Part shown: piece after piece, positions 50,329-61,300 of the stretch
How the letters are laid out: the number at the start of each line of letters is the position of its first letter
Numbering within the stretch: the stretch's first letter is position 1
Source of the DNA: Streptomyces fradiae ATCC 10745 = DSM 40063
Lineage (GTDB): Bacteria; Actinomycetota; Actinomycetes; Streptomycetales; Streptomycetaceae
DNA length: 64,000 bases
Assembly: GCF_008704425.1 (NCBI RefSeq)
Contig: NZ_CP023696.1
Span: 6,426,501-6,490,500 of the forward strand
Direction of reading: 5' to 3'
Position numbers and translations under genes: made by a program
The notes under the pieces: model-generated
What the model saw: only the letters and a program-made list of their open reading frames with translations
Databases searched by the model: none
Told to the model about the DNA's origin: nothing

Positions 50329-53300
50329 CGGACGGCCCCCGTCCCGATCCGGGCCAGCAGCGCGGCGGTCCGCGGCATGAGCCGCTCGGACATCATCGAC
50401 ATGTGGTCCCCCTCCGTGACATGGACCGTCAGCCCGCCCAGCGCCAGTTCGCGCCACCGTGCGACGTAGGTCCGGTATCCGACGTCCAGGCCGGGCATCG
50501 GCTCGTCCTCGGGCAGCCCGGCCGCGGTGCTTCCCACGACCAGGTGGACGTGACCGGGGTACGGGCGCACCCGGTAGCCGGCCAGCGCCACCAGCAGCGA
50601 GTGCCACACCTCGATCGGCGCGTTCTCCACCAGCGCCGCCTCGCTCGGGCTCATCCCCGCGCCGAGCAGCAGCGCGGTCAGCTCCGCCACGGCGGCGTCC
50701 CGCTCCGGCGACGGGTCGAGAGCTCGGATCCGGTCGCGCATCCCGAGCGCGGTCACCATGTCGCGGCCGACACCGGCCAGCCGCCCGGCCGCCACCGGGT
50801 TGGGCAGGTACGGCTCGATCAGTACGAGCGGCTCCACCGTGTGCCCGGCCTCGTACAGCTGCGTCGCCATCTCCAGCGCCAGGTTGGCGCCCATGGACCA
50901 GCCCAGCAGGTCGTGCGGGCCCCGTCCGCCGTGCGCGGTGATCTCGGCGACGTAGTTGGCGGCGATCCCGGCGACCGTCGTGGGGTCCACGCCGCCCAGC
51001 AGGCCGCGCGCCTGGAACGCCCGCACGGGCCGGCCCGGCGGCAGCTCGCGGGCGAGCGGCACGTACCAGGCGGCGCTGCCGCCGGTCGGGTGCACGCACC
51101 ACAGGGGTGCCCCCTCCCCGTCGCGCAGCCGCACCTCGGAGCGGACCTCGGAGCGGACCTCGGACCCGGGCCCGGAGCCGGACCCGTCGTCGTCGGCGCC
51201 GCCCGCGCGGGCGGCGAGCCCGGCGATGGTCGGCGCCTCGATGAGGTCCCGCACCGTCACGCGCAGGCCGCGCGCCGTCGCCTGCGCGGCCACGCGCACC
51301 GTCGACAGGGAGCTGCCGCCCAGCCGGAAGAAGTCGTCGTGCACACCGACCTCCGCCACGCCCAGCACCCGGCGCCACACCTCGGCGAGCACCAGCTCGG
51401 CCGGGGTGCGGGGCGCGACGTACGGGGCGCCGACCCGCTCGCGGCCGGCCGCCGGCAGCGGCAGCGCCCGCTTGTCGACCTTGCCGCTGGTGTTGACCGG
51501 CAGCTCGTCGAGGACCGTGAAGAACGCGGGCACCATGTACGCGGGCATCCGCGCCCGCAGCCCCCGCCGCAGCTCCTCCTCGCCCGCCCCGGAGCCCTCG
51601 CGGGGCACCACGTAGGCGACCAGGGCCGGTTCGCCGCCCGGCAGGTCGCGGCGGAGCAGGACCACGGCCTGCCGCACCTCCGGCAGCTCCCGCAGCGCGT
51701 GCTCCACCTCGCCCAGCTCGATGCGGAAGCCGCGCAGCTTCACCTGCCCGTCCCGCCGGCCCAGCCACTCCACCTGCCCGTCCGGCCGCCGCACCCCGAT
51801 GTCGCCGGTCCGGCACAGCCGGTCGCCGGGGGCGCCGTACGGGTCGGGGACGAAGGTGGCCGCCGTCAGCTCCGGCCGGTTCAGGTAGCCCCGGCCGACC
51901 GCGTGACCGCCCAGGTGGATCTCACCGGGCACGCCCACCGGCACCGGCTGGAGGTCGTCGTCCAGGACGTGGAGCGAGGTGTTGCGGATCGGCCGCCCGA
52001 CGGGCGCCCTGCGGCAGTCCGGCTCCAGCCGGGCGGCGACCGACCAGGACGAGGTCTCCGTCAGCCCGTACACGTTGAGGAACCGCCGTCCGCGCGACCA
52101 GGTGCGGGCCAGCTCCGCCGGGCACGCCTCGCCGGCGACCTGGAGCACCGCCAGCTCGGGGAACCGGTCCTCGCCGAGCACCGCCAGCGCGCTCGGCGGC
52201 AGCATCGCGCCGGTGATCCGCCGCTCCCGCAGCGTCGCGGCGAGGTCCGGACCGGGCCGCAGGGCCTCCTGCGGGGCGGTGCACAGGGTGCCGCCGTTGG
52301 CCAGTGCCCAGGTCATCTCCAGGATCGACGCGTCGAAGCTGAACGACGCGAACTGCAGCACCCGCTCGCCCGGCGCCGGCTCCACCAGGTCACGCTGGCC
52401 CTCCAGCATGTTGGTCAGGCCCCGGTGCGGGATCACCGCGCCCTTCGGGGTGCCCGTCGAGCCGGACGTGTAGATGACGTACGCGGCGGAGTCGGGCGTC
52501 ACGGCCGGCGCGGGCACCGGCGCCCCGGACGGCTCCCACACCGCCGGGTCGTCCAGGCGCAGCACCGGCCCGTCGAAGGGGACCGCCCCGGCCAGCGCCG
52601 ACTGGGTGAGCAGCACCCGCATGCCGCTGTCCCGCGCCGTGAACGCCAGCCGCTCCACGGGGTGCCGCGGGTCCAGCGGGAGGAACGCGCCGCCCGCCTT
52701 CGAGACGCCCAGCACCGCGCGCAGCATGTCCGGGCCCCGGTCCACGCAGATCCCGACGACCGTCTCGGGGCCCACCCCGAGCGCCCCCAGGCGCGCCGCC
52801 AGCCGCCCGGCGTCCGCGTCCAGCTCGGCATACGTGACCTCCCGCGCGCCGTGCTCGACGGCCACCGCGTGCGGGGTCCGCTCCGCGTGCGCCGCCACGC
52901 AGGTGTGGAACATCAGCCCGTCGCCGGGCAGTTCCGGGCCGCGGGCCCACGCCCCGAGCGCCCGCTCCCGCGCCGCGCCGCGCAGCGCGGGCCGGGTGAC
53001 GGGCGCGTCGGGCGCCGCCACCATCGTCTCCAGCACCCCGCACAGCAGGTCGGCGAGCTGGTCCGCCGTCGCGGGGGACACGTACGCCGGGTCGGCGTCC
53101 AGCTGGAAGCCGTCCACGCTCGCGTTGACCAGCAGCGGGAACATGGTGCGGGCGATCTCCATCGACTCGTCCCAGGTGTCGCCGGACAGCCGGTGGAAGT
53201 TGACGAAGTTGAACACGGCCTGCACGGGGCTCGGCTCGCCCGGCCGCAGCTCCGCCAGCCGCACCAGCGGCACCCTGCGGTGCGGCAGCATCTCCCGCTC

Positions 53301-56300
53301 GGCGGCGAACACCGCCCGCACGTACTCCAGCCAGCTCCCGCGCGGGCGCCGCACCCCGAACGGCACGGTGTTGAGGAACAGCCCGCGCATCCGGTCCGCG
53401 CCCGGCAGCTCCGGCCGGCCGTTGGTGACCAGGCCGATCGCGTGCCCGGCGGCGTCGTCGTCCCACTCGGCGAAGAGGCCCATCAGATGGTGGAAGGCCG
53501 TCAGCAGCACGGTGCGCCGGGGCACGCCCGCCTGCCGGGCGAGCCGCCCGACGGGCCCGGCGAGCCGCGCGTACGAGCGCTTCGTCTCGTACACGGTCTC
53601 GGCACCCGTGCCGTCGTCGCTGCCGTCCGTGCCCGTGCCCGTGCCGGTCCCGTCCGCGCCCGCCCCGCCTGCGCCTCCGGTACCGCCCTCCACCCCGCGC
53701 CGGGTGAACCGGACCGGGTTCAGCCCGTCCAGCGCCGTACGCCAGTACGCGAGGCTCTCCTCGTCCCGCAGCGCCGCCCGCTCCAGCGCCACGTACTCGG
53801 CGAACCGGGGCGCGGCGGGCAGCTCCGGCGCCCGGCGGTGCGCCACCGCCCTGCGGTGCAGGTCCAGCAGGTCGGCGATGAGCGAGGTGAGGCTCCAGCC
53901 GTCCAGCACCACATGGCAGTCGGTCAGCGTGAGCCGCAGCTCCCGGTCGGTCAGCCGGTGCAGGTGGATGCGGACCAGCGGCGGCGCCGCCAGGTCGAAC
54001 CGGCGGCCGAACTCCTCCTCCACGTGACCCCGCAGGGCCGCCCGCTGCTCGTCGCGGGACAGCCCCCGCAGGTCCGTGCAGCCCACCGGCAGCGACGCCT
54101 CCCGGTGCACGAGCTGCAGCGGCTCGGAGAACGACACGAGGTCCACGGAGGTCCGCAGGATGCCGTGCTCGCGCACCACCGCGTCCACCGCGGCCTGGAA
54201 GGCCGCCGAATCGAACCCCTCCGGCACCGTGATCTTCAGGTCGGTGACGTTGTGGTAGGCGCCGCGCCGCTCGTCGGCCAGCATCTCGTGCAGCATCCCC
54301 GCCTGGAGCATGGTCAGCGGATACGCGTCCTCCAGACCCTCCGGCAGCCGCGCCCGGTCGGCCGGGTCGAGCTGCGAGAACGGCTCCACCGGCGGCGCCG
54401 CCTCGTCGGCCGCCGTCGCCCGCCGCGCCAGCGCGCCCAGCTCCGGCGCCCGGAACAGGTCCGGCACGGTCAGCGCCAGACCCGCCGCCCGGGCCAGGCC
54501 GATCACCCGCAGCGCGAGGATCGAGTCGCCGCCCAGGTCGAAGAAGTGCGCCGTGCGGCCGACCCGCTCCACGCCCAGCACCTCGGCCCACACCCGGGCC
54601 AGCGCCTCCTCGGTCGCGCCGCGCGGCGGCTCGTACCCGTCGGGCGCGGCGGCGTCCCCGGCCACCGCCCGCAGCGCCGCCCGGTCGACCTTGCCGTTGG
54701 CGGTGAGCGGGAGCCGCTCGTGCCGCACGAACAGCGCGGGCACCATGTACGACGGCAGGGTCAGCCGCAACCGGTCCCGCAGGTCCGCCGCGTCCAGCGG
54801 CCGGCCCTCCGTCAGCACCACGTGCGCGACGAGCCGGGCACCGCCCGGCTCGGTCCGGGCGACCACGGCGGCGTCCGCGACACCGGGCAGGGCCCGCAGG
54901 GCCGCTTCGATCTCGCCGGGCTCGATGCGGTAGCCGCGCACCTTCACCTGGTGGTCGGCCCGCCCCACGTACGCCAGCTGGCCGTCGGGCAGCACCCGCA
55001 CCAGGTCGCCCGTGCGGTACATGCGGGTCCCGCCGGGGCCGAACGGGTCGGCGGGGAACCGCTCGGCCGACAGCTCCGGGCGGTTGCGGTAGCCGCGCGC
55101 CACGCCGCCCCCGGCCACGTACAGCTCGCCGACCGTGCCGCGCGGCACCAGCCGCCGGAACCGGTCCAGGACGTAGCCGTGCTGCCCGGCGAGCGGCCGC
55201 CCGATGGGCGACGCGACCGGCGACACCGTGTCCGCCTCGGTGATCGGCCGGTAGGTGACGTGGACGGTGGTCTCCGTGATGCCGTACATGTTGACCAGCG
55301 CGGGACGCTCGTCCTGCGGAACGGTGAACCAGTCGCGGTAGTCGCCCGCGTCGAAGGCGTCGCCGCCGAAGACGACCGTCCGCAGCGCCAGCTCGCGGAA
55401 GGCCGCCCCGGCCTGCGCCATGTGCGCCCGCAGCCCCTTGAACGCGGCGGGTGTCTGGTTCAGCACCGTCACCCGCTCCTCGCGCAGCACCCGCAGGACC
55501 GCCGCCGGGTCGCGGACCTCGTCGTCGGTGAGCACGACGACGCGCCCGCCCGACGCCAGCGGGCCCCACAGCTCCCAGACGGAGAAGTCGAACGCGGGGG
55601 AGTGGACCAGCGTCCACACGTCGTCCGCGCCGAAGGAGAAGTGCCGGTCGGCGGCGTCCAGCAGCCAGGCGAGGTTGCCGTGGGTCAGCTCCACGCCCTT
55701 GGGACGGCCCGTCGACCCGGAGGTGTAGATCACGTACGCCAGCCGGTCCGCGCCCGGGTCCTCCCCGGCCCCGTCGGCGCCGCCGTGCGCCCCGTCCGGG
55801 CGGTGCGCCCCGTGCGCCGCCCCGTCCGGTCCGTACGAGCCGTCCCCGGCGTCCTCCCCGTACGGATCGCCCTCGTCGTCGTCCTCGACCGAGCAGCCGG
55901 CCGGGCCGGACACCGGGGCCTCCAGCGGTACGACCTCCACGGGCAGCCCCGCCACGGCCGCGCGGCCCGCGCCGCCCGCGACCACCAGGGACACGCCCGC
56001 GTCGGTCACCGTGAACTCCCGGCGCGCCCGCGGGTGCGCCGGGTCCAGCGGCAGGTAGGCCGCGCCCGCCCGCCACACGCCCAGCAGCGCCACCGCCAGC
56101 TCCGGGCCGCGCTCCACGCACACGCCGACCAGCTGCTCCGGGCCCGCGCCCGCGGCGCGCAGCCGCCGGGCCAGCGCCCGCGAGGCGGCGTCCAGCTCCG
56201 CGTACGTCAGGCTCCGCCCCGCGCCCGACACGGCGACCGCGTGCGGGGTGCGCCGCGCGTGCTCCGCGAACCGCCGCGGTGCCGTGCGCGGCGCCCGCGC

Positions 56301-58049
56301 CGCCGCGTTCGCGCCGGTGGTCGCCGGCCGGTTGGCCGGGCCGTCGGGGCCCAGCAGCTCGCCGATCTCCTCGTCGGTGAGCAGCGCCATCTCGCTCAGC
56401 GGCACGCTGGGCACCCGCACGAACGCCCGCACGACCGCGACCAGGTGCGCGGCGAACCGCTCCACCGACTCGGCGGTGAACAGGTCGGGCCGGTAGACGA
56501 ACCGCAGCGCGATCCGCCCCCCGTCGGCCCCGTCGGCCCCGTCGGCCCCGCCCGCCCCGCTCGCCCCGCGCGTCCCGGCCGGGCCCTCGCCGGGTCCGCT
56601 CTCCAGCACGTCCAGGGTGAAGTCGAACTTCGCCGTCGTCAGGTCGATCGGGAACGCCTCGCCCACCGCCGCGCCGAGCCGGAACGACCCCGAGGACGCC
56701 CGGGTGTGGGTGTACAGCACCTGGAAGAGCGGATTGCGGCCGAGGTCCCGGTCCGGGCTCAGCTCGTCCACGACCCTCTCGAACGGCAGCGCCTGGTGCG
56801 ACAGCGCGCCCAGCACGCTCTCGCGGGTGCGGCCCAGCAGCTCGTCGCCGGTCGGGTCGCCGGACAGGTCGGTGCGCACGACGAGGGTGTTGACGAAGAA
56901 CCCGGCCAGCTGCTCGGTCTCGGGCCGCTCGCGGTTGGCGACGACGGTGCCGACGGCGATGTCGTCCTGCCCGGTGTGGAACGCCAGCGTCGCCTGGAAC
57001 GCCGCCATCAGGGACATGTAGGTGGTCGTGTCCGTGCGCTCGCCGAGCGCGCGCAGCCGGGCGGTCAGGTCGGCGGGCAGCTCCACCGTGTGCAGCGCGC
57101 CGGCCGAGGACCGCGCCTCCGGTCGCGGATGGTCGGTCGGCAGCTCCAGCGGGGCCAGCCCGGCGAGGGCGCCGCGCCAGTAGGCGAGGTCGTCGCCCTG
57201 GTCGAGGCCGCGCTGCCACACCGCGTAGTCGGTGTACGCGATGGGCAGGGCCGGCAGTCCGTGCCCGCCGCCCTCGGCGCGGGCACGGTGGAGGGCGGCC
57301 AGGTCGCGGACGAGGAGGTCCAGCGACCAGCCGTCGGCGACGATGTGGTGCAGGGCGAGGACCAGCACGTGGTCGTCGTCGGCGACCCGCAGCAGCACGG
57401 CCCGGAAACCGGGCTCGCAGGCCAGGTCGAAGGGCTGGGCGGCGACGTCGAGCACGGCGGCGGCCAGCGCCTCGGGGCCCCCGTCCCGTACGGACGCGGG
57501 CAGCTCCAGCACGTCCAGGCCGGCGGGCTCCGCGTCGAGGACGCGCTGAGCGGGGACGCCGTCCTCCTCGGTGAAGACCACCCGCAGCTGCTCGTGGCGC
57601 GCGACCAGGTCGCGGACCGCCCCGTCGAGCGCGGCCGTGTCCAGGGGCCCGGTGAACCGCCAGGCGGCCGGCATCAGGTACTCGGCGCCGTCCGGGTCGA
57701 GGCGGTGCAGGAAGTACAGGCGCTGCTGCGCCGCCGACAGCGGCACCCGCTCCGGGCGCGGGTCCAGCCGGGGGATGCCGGCGGGCGCGGCGTCCGCCCG
57801 GCCGCGCAGTCGGCGCTCCAGCAGGCGGCGCGCGGCGGGGGAGAGCCCGGAGGCGGACGCGCCCCCGCCCCGGGAGGCCGGCGCGCCCTGGGGAGCCGGT
57901 GTGCCCGGGGCGACCGGGGCGGCCGACGCGTCCGGACGGGCCGGCGCGTCCGGACGGGCCGGAGCCGGTGCGGGTGCGGGTGCGGTCGAGGGGGCGGTGG
58001 CGCCTTCCGCCTGTGCGGCGGTGGCGCGTTCGGCGTGCGTGGTCGTCAT
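50325..58049 (-). CDS. nonribosomal peptide synthetase, C-A(Thr)-PCP-C-A-PCP-TE
   Basis: A 2574-residue two-module terminal NRPS. Residues ~100-530 are a C domain (HHIVADGWS); A1 is ~585-1115 with the specificity residues D-F-W-N-V-G-M-V-H-K, 9 of 10 equal to the threonine code. PCP1 follows (DLGGDSILALRVIG). C2 (~1235-1680) has CHVVLDG, with Cys1378 for the first His but the catalytic His1379 intact. A2 (~1690-2190) reads about D-A-L-M-Q-A-V-S-W-K, which I cannot assign. PCP2 has RLGGSSLSTVRV, and a thioesterase follows with GWSMGANL near residue 2390. No epimerase is present. ATG at 58049; the N-terminal 95 residues are disordered. The TE ends the assembly line. Confidence 0.92.
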   Translation of the reverse strand: MTTTHAERATAAQAEGATAPSTAPAPAPAPARPDAPARPDASAAPVAPGTPAPQGAPASRGGGASASGLSPAARRLLERRLRGRADAAPAGIPRLDPRPERVPLSAAQQRLYFLHRLDPDGAEYLMPAAWRFTGPLDTAALDGAVRDLVARHEQLRVVFTEEDGVPAQRVLDAEPAGLDVLELPASVRDGGPEALAAAVLDVAAQPFDLACEPGFRAVLLRVADDDHVLVLALHHIVADGWSLDLLVRDLAALHRARAEGGGHGLPALPIAYTDYAVWQRGLDQGDDLAYWRGALAGLAPLELPTDHPRPEARSSAGALHTVELPADLTARLRALGERTDTTTYMSLMAAFQATLAFHTGQDDIAVGTVVANRERPETEQLAGFFVNTLVVRTDLSGDPTGDELLGRTRESVLGALSHQALPFERVVDELSPDRDLGRNPLFQVLYTHTRASSGSFRLGAAVGEAFPIDLTTAKFDFTLDVLESGPGEGPAGTRGASGAGGADGADGADGGRIALRFVYRPDLFTAESVERFAAHLVAVVRAFVRVPSVPLSEMALLTDEEIGELLGPDGPANRPATTGANAAARAPRTAPRRFAEHARRTPHAVAVSGAGRSLTYAELDAASRALARRLRAAGAGPEQLVGVCVERGPELAVALLGVWRAGAAYLPLDPAHPRARREFTVTDAGVSLVVAGGAGRAAVAGLPVEVVPLEAPVSGPAGCSVEDDDEGDPYGEDAGDGSYGPDGAAHGAHRPDGAHGGADGAGEDPGADRLAYVIYTSGSTGRPKGVELTHGNLAWLLDAADRHFSFGADDVWTLVHSPAFDFSVWELWGPLASGGRVVVLTDDEVRDPAAVLRVLREERVTVLNQTPAAFKGLRAHMAQAGAAFRELALRTVVFGGDAFDAGDYRDWFTVPQDERPALVNMYGITETTVHVTYRPITEADTVSPVASPIGRPLAGQHGYVLDRFRRLVPRGTVGELYVAGGGVARGYRNRPELSAERFPADPFGPGGTRMYRTGDLVRVLPDGQLAYVGRADHQVKVRGYRIEPGEIEAALRALPGVADAAVVARTEPGGARLVAHVVLTEGRPLDAADLRDRLRLTLPSYMVPALFVRHERLPLTANGKVDRAALRAVAGDAAAPDGYEPPRGATEEALARVWAEVLGVERVGRTAHFFDLGGDSILALRVIGLARAAGLALTVPDLFRAPELGALARRATAADEAAPPVEPFSQLDPADRARLPEGLEDAYPLTMLQAGMLHEMLADERRGAYHNVTDLKITVPEGFDSAAFQAAVDAVVREHGILRTSVDLVSFSEPLQLVHREASLPVGCTDLRGLSRDEQRAALRGHVEEEFGRRFDLAAPPLVRIHLHRLTDRELRLTLTDCHVVLDGWSLTSLIADLLDLHRRAVAHRRAPELPAAPRFAEYVALERAALRDEESLAYWRTALDGLNPVRFTRRGVEGGTGGAGGAGADGTGTGTGTDGSDDGTGAETVYETKRSYARLAGPVGRLARQAGVPRRTVLLTAFHHLMGLFAEWDDDAAGHAIGLVTNGRPELPGADRMRGLFLNTVPFGVRRPRGSWLEYVRAVFAAEREMLPHRRVPLVRLAELRPGEPSPVQAVFNFVNFHRLSGDTWDESMEIARTMFPLLVNASVDGFQLDADPAYVSPATADQLADLLCGVLETMVAAPDAPVTRPALRGAARERALGAWARGPELPGDGLMFHTCVAAHAERTPHAVAVEHGAREVTYAELDADAGRLAARLGALGVGPETVVGICVDRGPDMLRAVLGVSKAGGAFLPLDPRHPVERLAFTARDSGMRVLLTQSALAGAVPFDGPVLRLDDPAVWEPSGAPVPAPAVTPDSAAYVIYTSGSTGTPKGAVIPHRGLTNMLEGQRDLVEPAPGERVLQFASFSFDASILEMTWALANGGTLCTAPQEALRPGPDLAATLRERRITGAMLPPSALAVLGEDRFPELAVLQVAGEACPAELARTWSRGRRFLNVYGLTETSSWSVAARLEPDCRRAPVGRPIRNTSLHVLDDDLQPVPVGVPGEIHLGGHAVGRGYLNRPELTAATFVPDPYGAPGDRLCRTGDIGVRRPDGQVEWLGRRDGQVKLRGFRIELGEVEHALRELPEVRQAVVLLRRDLPGGEPALVAYVVPREGSGAGEEELRRGLRARMPAYMVPAFFTVLDELPVNTSGKVDKRALPLPAAGRERVGAPYVAPRTPAELVLAEVWRRVLGVAEVGVHDDFFRLGGSSLSTVRVAAQATARGLRVTVRDLIEAPTIAGLAARAGGADDDGSGSGPGSEVRSEVRSEVRLRDGEGAPLWCVHPTGGSAAWYVPLARELPPGRPVRAFQARGLLGGVDPTTVAGIAANYVAEITAHGGRGPHDLLGWSMGANLALEMATQLYEAGHTVEPLVLIEPYLPNPVAAGRLAGVGRDMVTALGMRDRIRALDPSPERDAAVAELTALLLGAGMSPSEAALVENAPIEVWHSLLVALAGYRVRPYPGHVHLVVGSTAAGLPEDEPMPGLDVGYRTYVARWRELALGGLTVHVTEGDHMSMMSERLMPRTAALLARIGTGAVR

Positions 58050-58346
58050 CAGAGGTTCCGTCCCATCAGGAGTCGTGAGCGGGAGCCGGCGGTCAGGGCC
58101 GGCGGGTGGTGCTCGGAAGTCCGTGGCGCGCGGGACGCGCGGGGCGAAGGAGGGCACGGGCCCCGGCGGCGGGCGGACCCGCCACCGGGAAGGGCGGCAG
58201 GACCCGCCACCGGGGAGGGCGGGGAGACCCGCCACCGGGGAGGGCGGGGAGACCCGCCACCGGAAAGGGCCGGGGGCCAAGCCACCGGGAGGGCGGCGAG
58301 ACCGCAGCCGCAGCGCGGACGCGGGTCCGCCGCCCGGGGAGCGGCG
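58050..58346. other. 297-bp intergenic region between the two NRPS genes with a 25-bp tandem repeat
   Basis: No gene is supported. Its middle is the repeat described separately; a frame continuous with the downstream NRPS runs through it but has no ribosome site. The gap is long for coupled NRPS genes, so an internal promoter is possible. Confidence 0.55.
58176..58299. repeat. 25-bp tandem repeat, four copies plus a degenerate fifth
   Basis: Units start at 58176, 58201, 58226 and 58251; each opens GACCCGCCACCGG and ends in AGGGCGGGGA or a variant. The unit length is not a multiple of three, so it is not a coding repeat. It may be a slippage array, or a set of sites placed between the NRPS genes. 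Confidence 0.85.
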
Positions 58347-61300
58347 TCAGCGGTCCGCCGTCAGCGACAGGTCGATCTCGTCCTCGCTCATCGCGGCGAT
58401 CTCCTCGATGAGCCGGCGCTCCACCTCGGCGGCCAGCCGCTCCACCGTCGGGTGCTCGAACAGGTCCCGCACCCGCACCGGGCAGTCGAACGCGGCCCGC
58501 AGCCGGGACGCGACGGCGACGGCGCGCAGCGAGTGGCCGCCCAGCGCGAAGAAGTCGTCCTCCACGCCCACCTGGGCGAGGCCCAGCACCTCGGCCCAGA
58601 TCTGCGCCGTGACCACCTCGGTCGGCGTGCGTGGGGCGACCGTCCCGGCCGCGGCGGGCGGCTCGGGGTCGGGCAGGGCGGCCGTGTCGAGCTTGCCCTG
58701 CACCGTGCGCGGCAGCGCGTCCAGCACGACGAACGCGGCCGGCACCATGTAGCCGGGGAGCCGCGAGCGGCACCAGTCGGCGAGCGCGCCGGGCGCGAGG
58801 TCCGGCCCGACGGCGTACCCGACCAGCGCCCGGTCGCCGCGCACCTCGCGGACGAGCACGGCGGCGGCGTGCACCCCGGGGTGCGCCTCCAGCACGGCCT
58901 CGACCTCGCCCGGCTCGATGCGGAACCCGCGGATCTTCACCTGGTGGTCGGTGCGGCCCAGGAAGTCCAGCTCGCCGCCCGGCAGCCGCCGCACGATGTC
59001 GCCCGTCCGGTACAGCCGCCCGCCCGCCCCGCCGAACGGGTCCGGCACGAACCGCTCCGCCGTCAGCTCCGGCTGCCCCAGGTAGCCGCGCGCCAGTTCG
59101 GGCCCGCCGACGAGGAGTTCGCCCGGCACGCCCACCGGCACGAGCTCGCCGTACGCGTCCACCACGTACAGGCGGCGCGCCCCCCACGCCGTGCCGATCG
59201 GGACGCGGCCCTCCACCGGCCCGGTCACCAGCCGGGAGGTCGCCGAGATCACCGACTCGGTCGGGCCGTACGTGTTCTGGATCGGCACGTGGGGCAGGTG
59301 CGCGAACCAGCGGGCGAGCGGCGCCGACGGCAGGGTCTCGCCGCCCGTCACGACGAGCCGCAGCCCCTTCAGATCGTCCGCGACCGTGTCGAGGCGGGCG
59401 GCGACCTCCTCCCAGTACGAGGGCGTCAGCTCCATCACGGTGACGCCGTGGGCGCGGACCCGCTCGGCCAGCTCCTCCACCGTCCACACCTCGTCGGGGC
59501 GGACCACCACCGCCGCCCCCGTGCCGAGCGCGGGCAGGACCTGCTCCAGCGACGCGTCGAAGGAGAAGGAGGCGAAGTTCATCACCCGGTCCCCGGCGGT
59601 GATGCCGAAGCGCTCCCGAGCCGTACGGGCGTGCGCCGCCAGCGCGTGGTGCTCCACACCGACCGCCTTGGGGCGGCCCGTCGACCCGGAGGTGAAGATG
59701 ACGCAGGCCAGCTCGTGCGGCGCGGGCGTGTGCCGGGGCCCGTCCGGGTCGGGGCGGACGGCGTCGACGGAGACGACCCGCGCGCCCAGCCGCGCGGCCA
59801 GCGGCGCCGTCGCCGCGTCCGTCACGACGCAGCCCACGCCCGCCCGGTCCACCATGTACCGCAGCCGCTCCTCGGGCAGCCGCGGGTCGAGCGGTACGTA
59901 CACCCCGCCCGCCCGCCAGACCGCGGCCATCGCGGCGACCGACCACAGCCCCCGGCCCAGGCAGACGCCCACCGCCGCCTCCGGGCCCGCCCCGGCGCCG
60001 GCCAGCTCCCGGGCCAGCCCCCCGGCCAGCCCGTCCAGCTCGCCGTACGTCAGGCTCGCGTCGCCGCAGACCAGGGCGACCGCGTCCGGCGCCCCCGCCA
60101 CCGCGTACGGCTCCCCCGGCGCGACGAGCGGGGCCGCCGCGCCGGCCGGGCCCGCCAGCTCCGCGTACTCGGCGGCGGACAGCATCTCCAGCCGCCCCAC
60201 CGGCCGGTCCGGGTCGGCCAGCACCGCCTGGAGCACCCGGCCCACGTGCCCGGCGAACCGGGACACCGTCGCCGCGTCGAACAGGTCCGTCGCGTACTCG
60301 ACGTTCAGCGCGAACCGGTCGGCGTACAGCAGGAACGTCGCCGTCAGGTCGAACTTGGCCGACCGCCACGGCAGCGCGAACGGCTCCACCTCCAGACCGT
60401 CGGCGCGCACCCCGCCGACCGGGCTCTCCTGCACGTCGAACATCACCTGGAAGAGCGGGTTGCGGGACGCGTCGCGCTCCGGCCGCAGCCGCTCCACCAG
60501 CCGCTCGAACGGCACCTCCTGGTGGTCGAACGCGCCCAGCACCGCCTCCCGGACCCGGCCGAGGAACTCCGCGAACGACGGGTCGCCCGACAGGTCGCCG
60601 CGCAGCACCACCGTGTTCACGAACAGCCCGACGAGCCGCTCCAGTTCGAGCTGGCCGCGCCCCGCCACCGGGCTGCCCACCGCCACGTCCCGCTGCCCCG
60701 ACCAGCGGGAGAGCACCACCTGCACCACCGCCAGCAGCACCATGTACCGGGTCGCCCCGTGCCGGCGGGCCAGCTCGTCCAGGCCCGCGGCGAGCGCCGG
60801 CGGCAGGTCCACCTCGACGGCGGCGCCCCGCCCCGACCAGGCGGCCGGACGCGGCCGGTCCGTCGGCAGCTCCAGCGGCGCCAGCCCCGCGAGCGCCGAC
60901 TCCCAGTAGCCGAGCGCCCCGGCCAGCGCCCCGTCCTCGGCCGCCCGCCGCTGCCACACCGCGAAGTCGCCGTACTGGACCGGCAGGTCCGGCAACGCGG
61001 CCCGGCGGCCGGCGAGCCGCGCCGTGTAGCAGGCGGTCAACTCCCCGACCAGCACGTCCTTCGACCAGCCGTCCGTCGCCGCGTGGTGGAACGCGATCAC
61101 CGCCACATGGTCGTCCGGGGCCAGCTCCCACACCCCCGACCGCAGCAGCGGCGGCTCCGCCAGGTCGAACCGGCGCGTCGCGAACGCGGCGGCCCGCTCC
61201 CGCACCCCCTCCGGCCCGGCCGCACCGGCGTCCGCCCCGGCCGCCCGCCACTCCAGCGGCACCGCCACCGGCCCGCGCACCCGCTGCGCCGGCTGCCCGT

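Noticed and set aside
52390..57219. A 1609-codon frame on the same strand as the NRPS
   Set aside because: It is a shifted reading of the NRPS gene; the residues are Arg/Gly/Ala-rich without motifs, while the real frame has all NRPS core motifs.
58050..58280. Extension of the downstream NRPS by 77 residues through the 25-bp repeat
   Set aside because: The ATG at 58049 starts a plausible leader before the C domain; the upstream part is repeat DNA whose unit is not a multiple of three and lacks a ribosome site.
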